Below, in pieces: positions 10,815 to 21,486 of a stretch of DNA of 64,000 bases (positions are counted from its first letter, which is position 1; each line of letters starts with the position of its first letter). The notes under the pieces were generated by a model. That model was not told where the DNA came from and did no database searches. It was given only the letters and a program-made list of their open reading frames with translations. The stretch comes from Loxodes magnus (lineage: Eukaryota > Ciliophora > Karyorelictea > Loxodida > Loxodidae). The stretch lies in assembly GCA_946699065.1 (NCBI GenBank), contig CAMPDV010000193.1:434001-498000 (forward strand), written 5' to 3'. The position numbers were made by a program, and so were the translations under genes.

Positions 10815-12142
10815 ATGGCTTTGGATCTAAATAAAGAGCTGGAATCTTAAAATTAACAAGCAGCTAACTAGTTCTAAATACTGGAAAGCTAATTTGTAAT
10901 TTTGAACTAAGAAGGAGAGGAAATACTTTATTATAAATCTGATTAATATTGGAAGATTAGCTATAATTAAAATACCTTGAATGCTAAAGCTCTTTAAGTT
11001 TAGAATAAAAGTAGATCACAGAATTAACAAACTTTTATGAAAGGTAGTTCAAGGAGCAATTAGAAACTATTAAGTTGTATCTACTTAAACGCTTCATGAA
11101 ATCATCTAATTGATCATAAGTTAACTTAAACTATTTCAATACATTAAGACCAAGAAATTTAAATTTAGTCATATTTAGAAATTTCAGTTAACACGAATAA
11201 AATTTAGTTAAATGAAGAATCTTGTTAAGCCAATTTATGGGATTAAATTAGTTAAAACTTGAATAATAACAAAAGTTAAATTTAGACTTTATTTAAATGA
11301 TTTGGAATAGTAGGAGATGATAAGAGAAATCTAACAATTAATCAAAAATTAAATCAATAGTTATTTGAGAAAACTACAAAACTTTTACTAATCAATAAGC
11401 AAAGCTAAACTCATTTTAAATTTTTTTCAAACTAGGCCAAATCACTTACTATAAACTCAAACTTTCTCAAAGGAAAATATGACAAAAAAAATTTATCTTT
11501 AGCTAAATGATAAGCAGCTAATTATAAAATCCAGTAAGAATGTAATAAATACTTGGATTTAATTAAGATGCCTCTTAACTTCAAAATTTATCAGATAAGG
11601 TTCCAAGAAATTAATATGAATAATAATCTTAAAGGAAGATATGAAATGAGGACTTAACTAAAGGAAATATATATAGCATATAAAATTAAATTAAAATAAA
11701 CAAAAAATTACTAGATAATACAAAATATAAGTGGCTTATATTTAAATATAACTTTACCATTAGCACTCTGAATGTAGAGGAATTTTACATATTCAAAGAA
11801 ATTATAAAGAAATTGGATTTACATATATAACAGGGAACATTTTAAGAGAATCTTAAATTTAAATATAAATCAAAAGAGTTTCTTGACGTCTTTAATTGCA
11901 AGAATTGCTTCTTTCAATTATAGACGGTAGTAAATGTTTTTAAATTGTTTTTTAATCTTGTTTACATCTCATCATTTTTCTTTAATGAGTTCTTCTTTCT
12001 ATTCATCTTTAGCTTCTTCCTTTTTGCTTTCTCCATTTCTAGAATCTCAAGTCTCCTTGTCATTAGTTTTTTGTGAAATATTTTGAACTATAAATCTAAA
12101 TACTCCAATTTAGACCTTGAAAATGAGTTTAGATATTCTTGA
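10815..12142 (+). CDS. Uncharacterised protein with C-terminal hydrophobic segments; one frame change
   Basis: From ATG 10815 frame 0 reads MALDLNKELESQNQQAANQ and continues with Q/N/K-rich soluble sequence for about 280 codons. TGA codons at 11097, 11298 and 11508 fit as Trp (NASWNHLID, LFKWFGIVG, LAKWQAANY). Between about 11640 and 11730 the coherent sequence moves to frame 2 (NTKYKWLIFKYNFTISTLNV, FKEIIKKLDLHIQQG), which then carries a long Phe/Leu/Ile-rich stretch (about 11935-12070) sufficient for one or two membrane helices, ending at TGA 12140-12142 (or TGA 12074). This suggests a membrane-anchored protein with a large N-terminal soluble domain. The frame change could be an indel or gene decay. 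No family recognised. Confidence 0.5.
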
Positions 12143-12260
12143 TCTTATAGTATAATACTTAGAATCTTAAATTTATAAAAAAATAAAGATAAGACATATA
12201 AAATAAGCTCTATATCTAGCAAATAGTATCTATATAACAATTTTATTAGATTATGATTTT

Positions 12261-13115
12261 ATGATTTTTCAATATTCGAAATCTGAACTTAATAAACTTA
12301 TATTCCTACAAGAAAAAAAATCGAGTCTTAAAATCTTGTTCCCAGCTTTTTCTTGAGCAAAGAAGAGAAAAAACTCTAGAGAAAAAGCAGGCATAAAAAA
12401 GTATTAAGAGTCTTCTTCTCTCCACTTACAAAACTAATAAAGAACCTAATAACTATAATAAACACCTCCTAAAGTAACAAAAAGAAAGGAATCTAATATA
12501 ATAACAGGAAAAGAACTTCCATCAAAGATAATTAAAAAGGAAATCAATATTTAACAGTTAGTATTTGAAATATCCAATCTCTAGGAAGAGATTAAAGTGC
12601 TTAAGTAGGAAAATTAAGAACTAAAAAACTTATTATCACTTGGATAAGATAACTTAGAGATTAGAATTATTAATTAAGAAAGGGAACTCCAAGCATATTC
12701 GAACATTTAAACTGAACATAGATAAGAAACAGCAAGGCTTGGAAATATCGTATAAAAACAAGAGTTGGAGTTTATTAAGCAAAAGAATATTAGCACAACA
12801 TAGCTAATTAGACAAATTAGATGGAATTAGAATAAAAAGAGGTTATAAATCGAAAACCAATCAGATAAGTAAGGAAGCCATGCTACTACTGTAATAGTAA
12901 GTTACATTTGTAAAAGAATTACTAAAAATTTTAGAATTTCAAGAAAAAATTTTGGCGTAAAGAATAAGAAAAATACTAGAGGCTCTATTGCAACTAGCAT
13001 GGAGATATTTACAGAAGAAAATGATGTTAAGTACCTTTTGAAATAATAAGAACAAGAAATCAAAGAAACTGAGAAGACCTTAGTGAAGATAATTTCATTA
13101 GAAAGTCAAGAATGA
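12261..13115 (+). CDS. Coiled-coil protein, basic N-terminus followed by leucine-zipper-like repeat
   Basis: Single frame of 284 codons from ATG 12261 (MIFQYSKSELNKL) to TGA 13113-13115. One in-frame TGA (12354-12356, PAFSWAKKRKN) reads as Trp, and a TGG Trp is present further on (IRWNQNKKR), so both codons are used in one gene. The N-terminal third is basic and Ser/Gln-rich; residues around 95-130 form a regular heptad pattern (LVFEISNLQEEIKVLKQENQ) like a leucine zipper, followed by more coiled coil. The basic region lacks the N..AA..C/S..R signature of bZIP factors, so a transcription-factor call is not justified. The C-terminal half contains a GVKNKKNTRGS segment. No frame change was needed. 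Confidence 0.65.
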
Positions 13116-13452
13116 TGAGAAGTGTTGCTGATAAAGCAATTTATTTTAAACGGTGTCCAGATTGGCACTGTTGAACATTTTAATTTCATTATTATTATAA
13201 ACTTATATTCCTAATTTTAGAGCAATACCTCTTATTTCAAAAATGCAAATAATTGAGGTATTTATTTTTGCTTACTTGCTAAAAAAGAATTTTATTCTTG
13301 TTTAATCGAACTTGATTTCTCAAACCTTCCTGGATATTTTGTGAGTGTTAAGATTGAAAGTTTACTAATCGATTTATGTCATACGTCAACGAACAAAAAT
13401 AAATCTAGGTAAAGATTTAGCGTTCGATACTTTAATAATATTATAAAATAAA
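13116..13452. other. Intergenic spacer
   Basis: AT-rich, nothing recognisable on either strand. Confidence 0.4.
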
Positions 13453-13635
13453 ATGACTCCAAAGAAACAAAAGGCTTCTCTTAATAATATCTTAAGTAAT
13501 AAGAATAAAGTTAAAGTTAAAAGAAATTAATAGTTTCAAAAAGTGTCTATTCATCCAATAAACTAGAAAATGTCTTCTTTTTAACTAAAGATGACTTAGA
13601 ACTTAATTAATCCGTCATCTTTGTTTATGGATTGA
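13453..13635 (+). CDS. Small basic protein (60 aa), hypothetical
   Basis: ATG 13453 to TGA 13633-13635: starts MTPKKQKASLNNILSNKNK and continues with KVKVKRNQQFQ and INPSSLFMD. Very basic and without hydrophobic segment. It lies in the same orientation as its neighbours. The amino-acid composition is protein-like and Gln is written TAA/TAG, but the frame is short and no homologue is known to me, so it may be chance. If the TGA is read as Trp the frame runs on into sequence without coding character. Confidence 0.35.
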
Positions 13636-13951
13636 ATTTACATTAGAGACTATTTCATCTAAAAATTATTTTAAAATTGCTTTATTTAATATTATAATCA
13701 AATTTGCTATTCAAAATTAATACACAGCGTTGGTCAAGGGATGGGTTTTGAACCCATCTATTTAAAATTTCAAACTTATATAAGCAATTTCAAAGTCTAG
13801 ATATATCTTATAAAGCAATCACACTTAGCTCTCTTTCATTTTGAAATTTATCCATTTTTTTATAACAAACATACTCGGCGTTACTATTATAATATTTTTT
13901 CCTATATATTAAGCCTAATTAATAAGTCATATTTAAAACAGATCTTTAATT

Positions 13952-14815
13952 ATGTTCCTTTTATTATTTTCATTAATTTGTTCTTCACCTGCATTTTTTT
14001 ATAATGATGCTGCTTTGATATATATAGAAGCGTATTTTTATTTTTAAGCTTTATTAAATTCAATTTTTTCTATATCCATAGGTATAATTCCCTAAATCCA
14101 TTGATTCTTTAAATAACTCCTTATTATTGTGTTTATTATTCTTAAAATTATTTCTTTGATACTGAACTAGGAAAATTGAAATTAAATATTTGATGAATTT
14201 AAGCAAATTTTAATCAAATTGATCTAGTTTGCTCTTATTTCAATTATATGAATTTATTGTATTCTCTAAATATGAAAATCTTAGGTTTATTTTTCTCCTA
14301 TTTTTTATATATTTATTATATCTTTTTAATCCTTAATATTTGCTACGATTCTTATTGATATTTTTTACTGGATTTATTATAGAAAAGATTCCTGATTTAT
14401 TGTCCTTTATCTTATTAAGGTGATCATTCAATTTATTAGACTATTATTCTTGTTTAGATATTCATTGAGAGAGGTCTGTTATTTCTTAGGTGTAATTTAA
14501 TTTTAATGTAATAAGATTAAGACCTAGGTAAATCACTTATAACATAACATAATAAATTAGCATAGCTTTACCATTATTAGATTAGCCTCTATTTTGACTG
14601 TTCAATACTGCTAAATACGATACATCTTGAAAAATGGAGTCAAGCAGGATTCATCTCTTAGACTACCAAAATAGTGCTCACATATCACCTAATCTCAGAT
14701 TCCAAGACTTATAATCGCCAAAACCAAAGGTAATTCTTTCCCAGGTCTCGAGAATCAGCCAAAGCAGAGGAAGATTAATCAATTAAGGGTATTTAACTTT
14801 CCAAACCTCTAATGA
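13952..14815 (+). CDS. Possible multi-spanning membrane protein
   Basis: ATG 13952 begins a frame with a signal-like hydrophobic start (MFLLLFSLICSSPAFFYN) and about four further hydrophobic segments (for example IFSISIGIIPQ, LLIIVFIILKIISLIL, ISIIWIYC, FATILIDIFYWIYY, FIVLYLIKVIIQF). Five TGA codons fall where Trp is acceptable in membrane proteins. Polar loops FDEFKQILIKL and YRKDSW separate the helices. Caution: the region is T-rich, and any T-rich strand translates as a hydrophobic protein, so this may be non-coding. The frame stays open to TGA 14813-14815 and overlaps the start of the next gene (14634); the true end is probably near 14600. Confidence 0.4.
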
Positions 14816-15772
14816 AACTATCCTTTTCCTTACCCCCTCGAATCATAACTTAAGTTCTTGCAGAAGATCCATCCACTAAAGCAAGTTAAACTTTGAGAAC
14901 TTCTATCATAATATTTTTTATTTATAATAATAATATCATTAATCTTAATAGTCATTGCACTATCAGGGTATTAAAGAATATCAAGCTATAATAAGAGTTA
15001 AAGCAACAAGAGTAGAGTTTTCGAATAAATGATAAATAAAATAGGCGAAGAGTTAAACCTTTAATTTCCATCTATAGAAGAGGTTAGAAATAAGATTTAG
15101 TGTCAAATGAGACAAAAACTAGATAAAATTGATTAACAATTTAGCCAAATTCCTCAGATGCTTTAATTTTAGTTTTTGATATCCTAATATTAAATAAAAT
15201 AACATTAGAAAAAGAGATACTATAATAGAAATTTATTTAAAGATCTACGAATAATAAGATGTGTACCTATGATACAGAAAAATGATTTTTATAAAACATA
15301 AAAAGAAAAATAAGTTGCTCTTTATGTTAAAAACAACATTATTACAAAAAATTTTGAAGAAGAAACTAAATTTACGAAAATAATTAAAGCAAAAGTAATT
15401 AAAGATCTATTCTAAATATGATCTACTGAATCTAGCTTGATATTGTAAGTTGGGTTATAAAAGTAAATAAAGCAATTTTAAAAATAATTTTATATGAAAT
15501 AGACTTAGCTGTAAAATTCAATCTATAAACAAGGATTGTGGATTAATTAAGTTCTAAGTAATTTTTAGTTAAAAAGAAGACATTTTCAAGTTTATTGGAT
15601 GTAATGGGCAACTTTTAAATAATTAATTTCTTTAAAACTTTTAATTTTTTTATAAATTTTAAATAATCAAATTCCTGTTATTCTCTGTGATGATTTTAAT
15701 ACTTTACTTCTTATGGTAATAATTAAAATAAGCAATTATGCTTAAAGTTTCCTAATTTTATAACAAAAATGA
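14634..15772 (+). CDS. Single-pass membrane protein with C-terminal coiled coil, uncharacterised
   Basis: ATG 14634 reads MESSRIHLLDYQNSAHISPN and a Ser/Arg/Gln-rich region of about 90 codons (SKPKVILSQVSRISQSRGR type). At about 14890-14905 the coherent protein moves from frame 0 to frame 2, giving one strong membrane helix (FLFIIIISLILIVIALSGY), then a coiled coil (MINKIGEELNLQFPSIEEVR, MRQKLDKIDQQFSQIPQ) and a Lys-rich domain ending near TGA 15770-15772. TGA 15419 reads as Trp (FQIWSTESS). The layout, a short N-terminal domain, one helix and a long coiled coil, is like nuclear-envelope or ER proteins such as SUN proteins, but I see no SUN domain. The frame change may be an indel; a short intron cannot be excluded. 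Confidence 0.5.
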
Positions 15773-15865
15773 ATTTATCATTTTAAATAATTAGAACTAG
15801 CACTATCATTCTTACAGCTTATAATTAATGCTATTGCAATTACTATTTATTAGCATATATATAAA

Positions 15866-16282
15866 ATGGACGTTGACCGCGTCAGAAAAACTAGTAGGAA
15901 GTCTGGTACAGGTATACTGCATTGCGAGTAATCTCGCACTAGATGGCATCACGGGAAAGGGTGGAAAAGCTCAAAAGAGACAAGCTTAATTTCCCGAGGG
16001 ATCTCTCTGGCGGTATGAAAGTTTGACTGACGAGCCTGCTAATATTTAATTACTAATTCTTATTTGGACCTTATCCAAGACTGAAGCATTTGATTCAAGA
16101 TTTAAGAATAATTTTTATTGAGAGGTTTCCCATTTGGAGAAGATGAAGTGACTCTTTAGACGAATAGAAGGAAATCAAGCTTTTGAGAACACTTTTTATA
16201 ATATTAAATAATAATACTGAAAGAGCTGTGCGCCAACAAGGCGCTACACGCTCTATAATCCTATTTATTTATTTATTTAACA
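15866..16282 (+). mobile_element. SINE-like element, family B
   Basis: Preceded by TATATATAAAA (about 15858). The 5' head is GC-rich and folds by eye: TGCGAG TAAT CTCGCA is a perfect hairpin, and CGGGAAA pairs with TTTCCCG enclosing an AAGCT/AGCTT stem. It is followed by an AT-richer body and the shared 3' stem-loop (about 16207-16245) with tail ATAATCCTATTTATTTATTT. Relative to the other elements the stem shows paired changes: GCG/CGC becomes GTG/CAC and CACC/GGTG becomes CGCC/GGCG. The head is unrelated to families A and C, so different RNA heads share one 3' end. Confidence 0.75.
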
Positions 16283-16394
16283 ACTCAGCATCTAAATTCT
16301 GATGATTTTGCAGATTTTCTTTTATTAAAGATTTTAACTAGAAATAGATAATTTTCCATTATGCATTATCATGAAATATGATTTAAAAAGATGT

Positions 16395-16768
16395 TAAATA
16401 AATAAATTCGATTATAGAGCGCGTAGCACTCTCGTTGGTGCGCAGCTCTTTAAATTAATTTTATTTAATGTCGAAAATTTTTTTTATAGATCTTTCTTTC
16501 CTTGTTTCCTCTTCCTTCGGTACGTTCCTGTAATTTTTCCTTCCAAAGCATAGGATGTAATGTGCGATTATGGGTACATTTCCCCGACCTATGATGAAGA
16601 AAGTTTCCTCCTGGCACTCAGAGTAATCCAGCTTGTCACATCTTCCTTCTCTTGTTATTGGTTTCTCTTCTTCCGATTTATCCTCCGTCCGCGCTAATTT
16701 TTTTGTTGCCTTGCTGGGTCTCCAAGCAGCATCCGAAGGAGAGGGTTTTCCACCCTATTTAAATTAAA
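16395..16768 (-). mobile_element. SINE-like element, family C
   Basis: On the minus strand it starts GGGTGGAAAACCC near 16757, runs through a GC-rich, hairpin-forming head (TGCT..AGCA stem around CTTGGAGACCC), and ends in the shared stem-loop at about 16405-16450 followed by ATAATCGAATTTATTTATTT. It lies tail to tail with the family B element, separated by only about 110 bases, so the two tails form an inverted repeat. No coding character. Confidence 0.75.
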
Positions 16769-18419
16769 TTTTAATAATAACAATAATTCGTTTAATCTAT
16801 AAAATATCAAAATTACAGGATTCACAACAAGAAGCTATTATTAAAATATTTTCCTTGAACTATTTTTAATAGTTTTATTAAATTAGCTAAAGCTTCATTG
16901 AACTTTAATACTAATTTATCAAATCTAATTAGTTTAAATGCGGAAACTGCACTTTCTCTCCAAAATTAGTCAAAGCATTATTACAAATTACCAAGTTTTC
17001 TTGCCAAATTATTGCTCAAGCAAATTAGAGAGCTTATTTTTACTTGAACGTTATAGATAGAAAATCTCCAAATTATAGTAGAAAAAATATCTTTCAAGCA
17101 TATCTTCACAAATTTGGAAAATGGAAATAATAGAAAGCAAAGAAAAAGTAAACAAATCTAAAAAATTGCCTAAGAAATGTATAAAAGACAAAAAATCTAA
17201 TATATACAAGGATTCATAATCCTATAATTAAAATTCTAACTAACAATAATAAGTTAAAGAAAATTGAAAGAATTAAGTTTTTTAAAAGCATTATAATTTA
17301 TGTTAAGAAGAAATTGACAATTCAAATAGAAAAATTGATGAAATATATAAAAAAATCTTTTATAGTAAAAAAAAGTTAAAAGTTAAAAAGCTTTGTTACA
17401 GCCTTAGTAATCAGCCATCTGACCTATTCTATCAGTTTGTCTCATTCGTTTGTCATGAATTCCTACATGGCTTAGTTAGGCGGTATAGCACTTCATTAGT
17501 GCACCACCTTTAATATGAATAGTTATAGTCTTGCATGTAGCGTTCCTAATTATTTCTCCAAGGGTTAAGATTTGAATTAAATAATTTTTTTCTATAAATT
17601 TTTCCGCTTTATGTTGGATATATCCTAAATAATTTTTTTTAAATTTCTTATTTATTCTTTCTTTAAATTTCGCTAAGTTAGTAACAGTATTTTCATTGGT
17701 GTTATTTATTGCGCACGTAACATTTTATTCACCTTTTAGACAATTATTCCTGCAAAACTTATTTAATTTAAATTTACTAGTTATTATAAATTAATGTTTA
17801 CTGTTTATTTTAATTTGAGGCTTCATTTTCTATTTCCATAGGATCTGATTAATTCTGTTAAAACGAAAATGACGTTGCCTGGATTTATTATTATATTTAA
17901 AGAATTCTTTGTTCCAGTTTGTTTTCTATTTCTTATGATTATTAATATTGTTTCTCAAGCAAAGACGTTATTAATTTTTCTACTTTATCAGTGAGGTATC
18001 TATTTTTGAACATAAACTCTTTTAATGACTTAGATAATACTTATATTTGAGTTTGTTTAGTAAGTTTTTTTAATTCTGAATTTCCAAGTGGTTAATGTCA
18101 TCATATCAATCATATTTCTCACTTTCGCTCATTGTAATTATTGCGCTTTTTTATTTTTTAGAGAATTTTCCTGTTTAAATGTTTTGTTCAAAGTTCTGCT
18201 ATTTCTTAGAAGCCATTTTATATATATTTTAATAAAATTAATGTAAATAAACTAAGTCATTTTTAAAATAAGCCTCATTTTACGAGCTTTAAAATTTTCA
18301 AAATAATCAAAAAATTAGTAAATAATAAATTCTTAGGTAATGATGGTATAAAAGTGAAACTTATCAAACGTGTGGATGAAAAAGTGCATTAATTAATGCA
18401 AATTTTTATCAATAAATAA
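16769..18419. other. Region without confident genes; possible decayed SINE tail at 17470-17515
   Basis: The stretch 16930-17400 can be read in several frames with equally plausible peptides (one begins with a CGNC pair), which shows how weak open frames are here; none matches a family. At 17470-17515 a segment GGTATAGCACTTCATTAG..TGCACCACC resembles the minus-strand form of the shared SINE stem-loop with several changes, probably an old tail. The rest (17530-18420) is T-rich with no clear signal. Confidence 0.4.
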
Positions 18420-20300
18420 TAATAAATTAGATTATAGAGCGCGTAGGACCTCGTTAGTTCGCAGCTCTTTCTATATTTCAATATATGTCCGTTTCTTCAA
18501 GAAAGCCTTCATTCAATAAAAATTTTTCTCTTATTAATTGCATATCTTCATCATTTTTCTCTAAATTATCTCTTGTTCTTGTTCTTCAATCTATTTAAAC
18601 TTTATTAGATCTTTATTACAAGCTTCCTTCATTTTTTCTTACATATCTTACTAATTTTCGTTTCTAATTCTTTTCTTCTTAAGCAAGCTTTTATAAACTC
18701 ATAAATTATGCTTTTCATACTCTATAGTCTTTACCTATTTCTTTTTTCATTCAATTTTCTTTTATATTCATCCTTTTTCCTTTTTTTAGTATATATTTGA
18801 TATAATATTTTATTATCAAGTCAGCTTTAGATCTTTTTTATTATTCTTAGGATCTAATTAATTTTTTGAATTTTGCCGTACCTCATATAATATCAAATAG
18901 TTCCTCTACTCCTATTTCTCTTAGATTTCAGATAAGAATATATCATCCTTCTTTATATTTTGCATGTTTTTCTATAATATGCCTTTCTTTTCTCTTGCAT
19001 CATTGCAGAAAGGGCATTTGCTTGTCACAACTAAGCGTCTTTTTTTAAGTAATCCTAGTTACCACTACACTTCTTTCCTATTTTAAATATGTAACAAATT
19101 TCTTTTTTACTGTTTTTGTTGTAACTTAGATAGTTGGTGATCCTACTACATATACATAAAATCATGTCTCTATACTGTAATACTGTTATTATATACTCTA
19201 TTCTTCCTCTATCTTCTATGTAAACTCTATACTCACATATTGCATGGTTAATGCTTTTGCTCTCTTTTTTATTATTATTACCATCATCTATCAAAATATT
19301 TTTGGACTCAATTTTTAATTATAATTTTATTGTAGTTTAATTCTAATCAAATATAAAATTATCTTCTTACTTAGGATTAACATAAATCCATCTAATACCT
19401 TTCCTTAATTACCTATTAATTTATCTCTTAACCTTGACATTTTCTGTCATAGGTAATGTTTAAACTTTATAAATTACAGTTAATGTTCTTATATCTCATT
19501 TTGAACTTAAAAAGAGGTATTTATGATTATTAATAAAGATTTTCTCTATATTATTTCCTATTGTTCCATCACTTATTTTCCTAATAATTTTTCGCAAAAC
19601 ATAGAATCACTTTTGTTCCATAGCTGAAGACTGAATTTACAAAAGTTTTTATCATTATTCCTATATTTTATGGTGTTATTCCATTATTCATTGTTACTTT
19701 TCCAGTATCAATACTTACATCTTTTAAACTTCTTGTTCATGTGTTTTTCAAAACTTATGTTCTCATCAATTATATAACCTAGATACTAAAAGATCGTTAC
19801 TCTTTCGATCCTTAATTTTCCCACCTTTATAGTATTTCAATAATTTCATCGTTACTATTTTCTGATGCTTTTCATATTTTTCATATTGTTTTATCTTCAA
19901 TTTCCAATTTGTAATTTTATGCCCATAGTTTAAATTTTCAATTACTTCCTCTAACTATTCTCATTTACTTATTAAGGCTAGGTTATCTGCCTATATAAAA
20001 CACCCTGCATAAATTTCTTAAATACATTCCTCTTCGTTTTTGAAGTCTATCATAATTTCTAGCTTATATAATATATTCAGAACATTTACTATAGCAAGGC
20101 ATGAAGGAAGTAGACTTCCTCTTATTTTAATTAGGGAAGTAAGAGTTTTAAAGCATTTGATGTCCAATAACTTAATTAGTTTGCTTATTAAAAATATCCA
20201 AAGAAGCAATAAATTAACGATTATATTAATACACTTATTATCTAATCTTTTGCATTCAGCTTAATTTTTATTTATTCGAAAACACTCTGAAAGCTAACTA
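18420..20300 (-). mobile_element. LINE (non-LTR retrotransposon) 3' half: reverse transcriptase C-terminal region and conserved 3' tail
   Basis: Reading the minus strand from 20300 down: LPSCLAIVNVLNILYKLE (about 20035-20110), then GCFIQADNLALISKWEQL (about 19985), which is the YADDLAL motif C of LINE reverse transcriptases with one Asp changed to Asn; then YLGYIIDENISFEKHMNKKF (about 19725-19785), the thumb block F.YLG..I......H; then IGIMIKTFVNSVFSYGTKVI (about 19600-19670), the conserved block before the C-terminus. Near 19010 KCPFCND fits the start of the C-terminal Cys/His motif. Several frame changes separate the blocks, so this copy is not intact. It ends at 18420-18475 with the same stem-loop (AGAGCTGCG..TACGCGCTCTATAATC) and TTATT-rich tail as the SINEs, making it a likely relative of their mobilising partner. 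Confidence 0.8.
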
Positions 20301-20382
20301 ATTTTAACTATTTAATAGATTATTGATTTATATCGTAGATACCTATATAAAAAGTAACTAATAGTTACCCTAAGCGAAAAAA

Positions 20383-21486
20383 ATGTCAGGATTATTTGCT
20401 CCAAAAAAACAGGAGTTAATACCGTCCTAGAGAAGCTAGGACACAGGAAAAGTTCATCAAAAAAATCACACATCAAATTGCATCTTTCACCTCAGAAGAA
20501 ATGTCAATGAAAAAAATAAAACCATAAAATACTCGAAAGTCTCCGATTTCACCACCAAGCAGCAAATAAGCTATGATTAGTTGATTAAAGTAGTGCTGGA
20601 CATCCGAAAAAAGATAAAAACTGAAGAAAGAAAATAAAAAACTAAAGGAAAAACTATAAATAGTAAAGGAAATAGAATCGAGATTCATGGCTTGAGAAAG
20701 AGTTTTAATACTTTCAGAAATATTTCACAAGACCAGAACAAATAATCATAAAACTAGCAATAAAGGAAGAAAATATTGAGAAATAAGATAGAAAAATAGA
20801 AAAGAACTAGCAAATTGCAGCATTAAACGGAATTAAGAAAATAAGAAAATGACCAAATAATAATCAAAGGAGAAAAAACTCAAGATTTAAACTTAAACGA
20901 GAAGAAAAAGATGATATTACTGTAACTCTCGAACTATCTATGGAAATGAGGCAAGAAATTTCACATCTTAAAATAAGCATACAATATAAAAATGGTAGAA
21001 GGGTTCAAGAAAGGCTTTTATACCACCTCCTAAAAAGGGGAGAGAAAGTAAGAACCCTCATCTTTAACTTACACATCTTCTTCCTAGAAATAATCTTCTT
21101 CTCAGAACCTTCAAGAATAATAGACTCAACTAGGAACTTCCAGACAAACCTAAAAGATGGGACAAAAGCGCCAAAAGGCTATCCCGATGACACCAACTGA
21201 AGAGGAAGGACCTAGAAAGGTGCTTGAGACGCAAGAAACAGCAGCCATGCGAGAGTTTGCGATGCCACAGTTCCGGGAAGAACAGGCATAAATTTTAGTC
21301 GCATTCTCTGACCTGAAGGAGGAAGTAAAGAGGCTACGATTAGAGAATAGAGCTTTAAAAAATCAAGTTACTGAGCTCAAGGAATGGAAAGAAAGCTTAG
21401 CTATTTTTAGAAAATTTAAGCTAGCATTTTAAAAGCTAATGCATTTTAAAGAATTCAGCTTTGTAACATCATAAGCAAATTTTTGA
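20383..21486 (+). pseudogene. LINE ORF1-like coding remains, overlapping frames, coiled coil at the 3' end
   Basis: Coding character appears in successive frames: SEEMSMKKIKPQNTRKSPIS and KKLKEKLQIVKEIESRF (frame 2, about 20490-20700), FTRPEQIIIKLAIKEENIEK and KDDITVTLELSMEMRQEISH (frame 0, about 20720-21200), and GQKRQKAIPMTPTEEEGPRK then LKEEVKRLRLENRALKNQV, a leucine-zipper-like coiled coil (frame 1, about 21160-21486, stop TGA 21484). Pro/Ser-rich, basic, coiled-coil proteins of this sort are typical of LINE ORF1. Trp at several TGA codons (MAWER, IRKWPNNNQ). The frame switches mean it is decayed or that overlapping ORFs are present. It lies head to head with the minus-strand LINE, so it probably belongs to a different insertion. 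GC content is higher than in its surroundings. Confidence 0.45.

Noticed and set aside
13725..13760. tRNA-like T-arm on the minus strand (ATGGG TTCAAAA CCCAT)
   Set aside because: The T-arm is convincing, but no matching acceptor, D-arm or anticodon arm is found within 80 bases upstream; probably a chance hairpin or a tRNA remnant.
13952..14520. Minus-strand Lys/Asn-rich gene opposite the possible membrane protein
   Set aside because: It is an equally open frame, but it shows only composition-driven Lys/Asn sequence and no start or family signal.
16010..16050. Hammerhead-ribozyme-like core (CTGACGAG near a GAAA)
   Set aside because: CTGACGA matches CUGANGA, but the GAAA is not placed after a stem II and no stem I/III partners are found.
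19055..19294. Minus-strand frame of 79 codons as a separate gene
   Set aside because: It lies inside the LINE, between the reverse-transcriptase C-terminal blocks and the Cys motif, and is better explained as part of that element.
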